This document shows, piece by piece, positions 16,277 through 16,476 of a stretch of 16,476 nucleotides of DNA. Origin of the DNA: Cytauxzoon felis (taxonomy: Eukaryota; Apicomplexa; Aconoidasida; Piroplasmida; Theileriidae); assembly GCA_020283715.1 (NCBI GenBank), contig JAIQCW010000235.1, forward strand, positions 1-16,476, in the 5' to 3' direction. Each line of letters starts with the position of its first letter. The first letter of the stretch is position 1. Made by a program: the position numbers and the translations under genes. Under the pieces are notes generated by a model. It was given only the letters and a program-made list of their open reading frames with translations. It made no database searches and had not been told where the DNA came from.

Positions 16277-16476
16277 CACTCGAGGTCCAATCCAACTCTC
16301 TTGGTCCTGCAGACAGCTTCTCTATTTACTTCCCCCTTCGCTTCCCTGAGATCAGCTGCGGGTTCCACTTGAGATTATAAACCTTATTTCAGCGAGATAA
16401 GGATAAAGTGATGGAATTCATGTTTGTAGAGATATCTCAATGAATATAAATTGGAATAAGTGAGGTTGAGTAAATT
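16277..16476. mobile_element. MITE-like element R9 (cut by window edge) in a BI-1-like intron
   Basis: The left terminal repeat begins CACTCGAGGTCCAATCC and includes the TCCTGCAGACAGC segment and TTCGCTTCCCTGAGATCAGC. From about 16376 the AT-rich core follows, sharing GAATTCATGTTTG, GATATCTCAATGAATATAAATTG and the flanking order with R2 and R5. The right arm is outside the window. Confidence 0.75.

Overview
The window is nuclear DNA from an apicomplexan of the piroplasm group (Theileria-like; a Theileria equi-type lineage is plausible but not proven). The evidence is AT-rich DNA, tightly packed eukaryotic genes, very short introns (36-48 nt, GTATGT...TATAG style) and a gene made of three tandem domains that resembles the FAINT/DUF529-type families of Theileria. 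No rRNA, tRNA or prokaryotic feature was seen.

Layout. On the minus strand, from the right edge leftwards: a Bax-inhibitor-1-like membrane protein (5' end outside the window); a 223-aa basic protein, possibly mitoribosomal mL40-like; a 1141-aa Pus7/TruD pseudouridine synthase whose start codon overlaps the stop of the 223-aa gene; and the R-SNARE Ykt6. On the plus strand, in the middle: the tandem-domain protein at 8.9-10.3 kb and phosphoacetylglucosamine mutase at 6.7-8.4 kb. On the minus strand again, to the left: proteasome alpha-6 (PSMA1, six exons), the Ste24 CaaX protease (three exons), a helical-repeat RAP/FASTK-like protein (two exons), a 109-aa orphan ORF and a partial Cys-rich ORF. 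Exon-intron structures were read by hand from splice signals, reading frame and family conservation. The genes are mostly unrelated housekeeping genes. The only functional link visible is Ste24 (a CaaX protease) with Ykt6 (a CaaX protein).

The striking feature is a GC-richer mosaic repeat family scattered through the window. Its longest copies (about 460-490 bp) have terminal inverted repeats of about 100 bp that begin and end in CCACYTGAGGTCC / GGACCTCARGTGG, around a palindromic AT-rich core, so they look like a MITE. Shorter copies carry a different core, a module bounded by CCACGATCTC and GGGAGTGG. Copies fill introns of at least four genes (RAP-like, Ste24 twice, PSMA1, BI-1), sit between genes, appear to supply stop codons to two ORFs, and occur three times inside the Pus7 ORF. 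There they add about 310 residues in frame (recurrent motifs [34 protein letters not shown]). The Pus7 copies stay fully open, while several noncoding copies carry frame-breaking indels. This looks like a eukaryotic counterpart of the Rickettsia palindromic elements: a repeat tolerated both in introns and as translated protein inserts.
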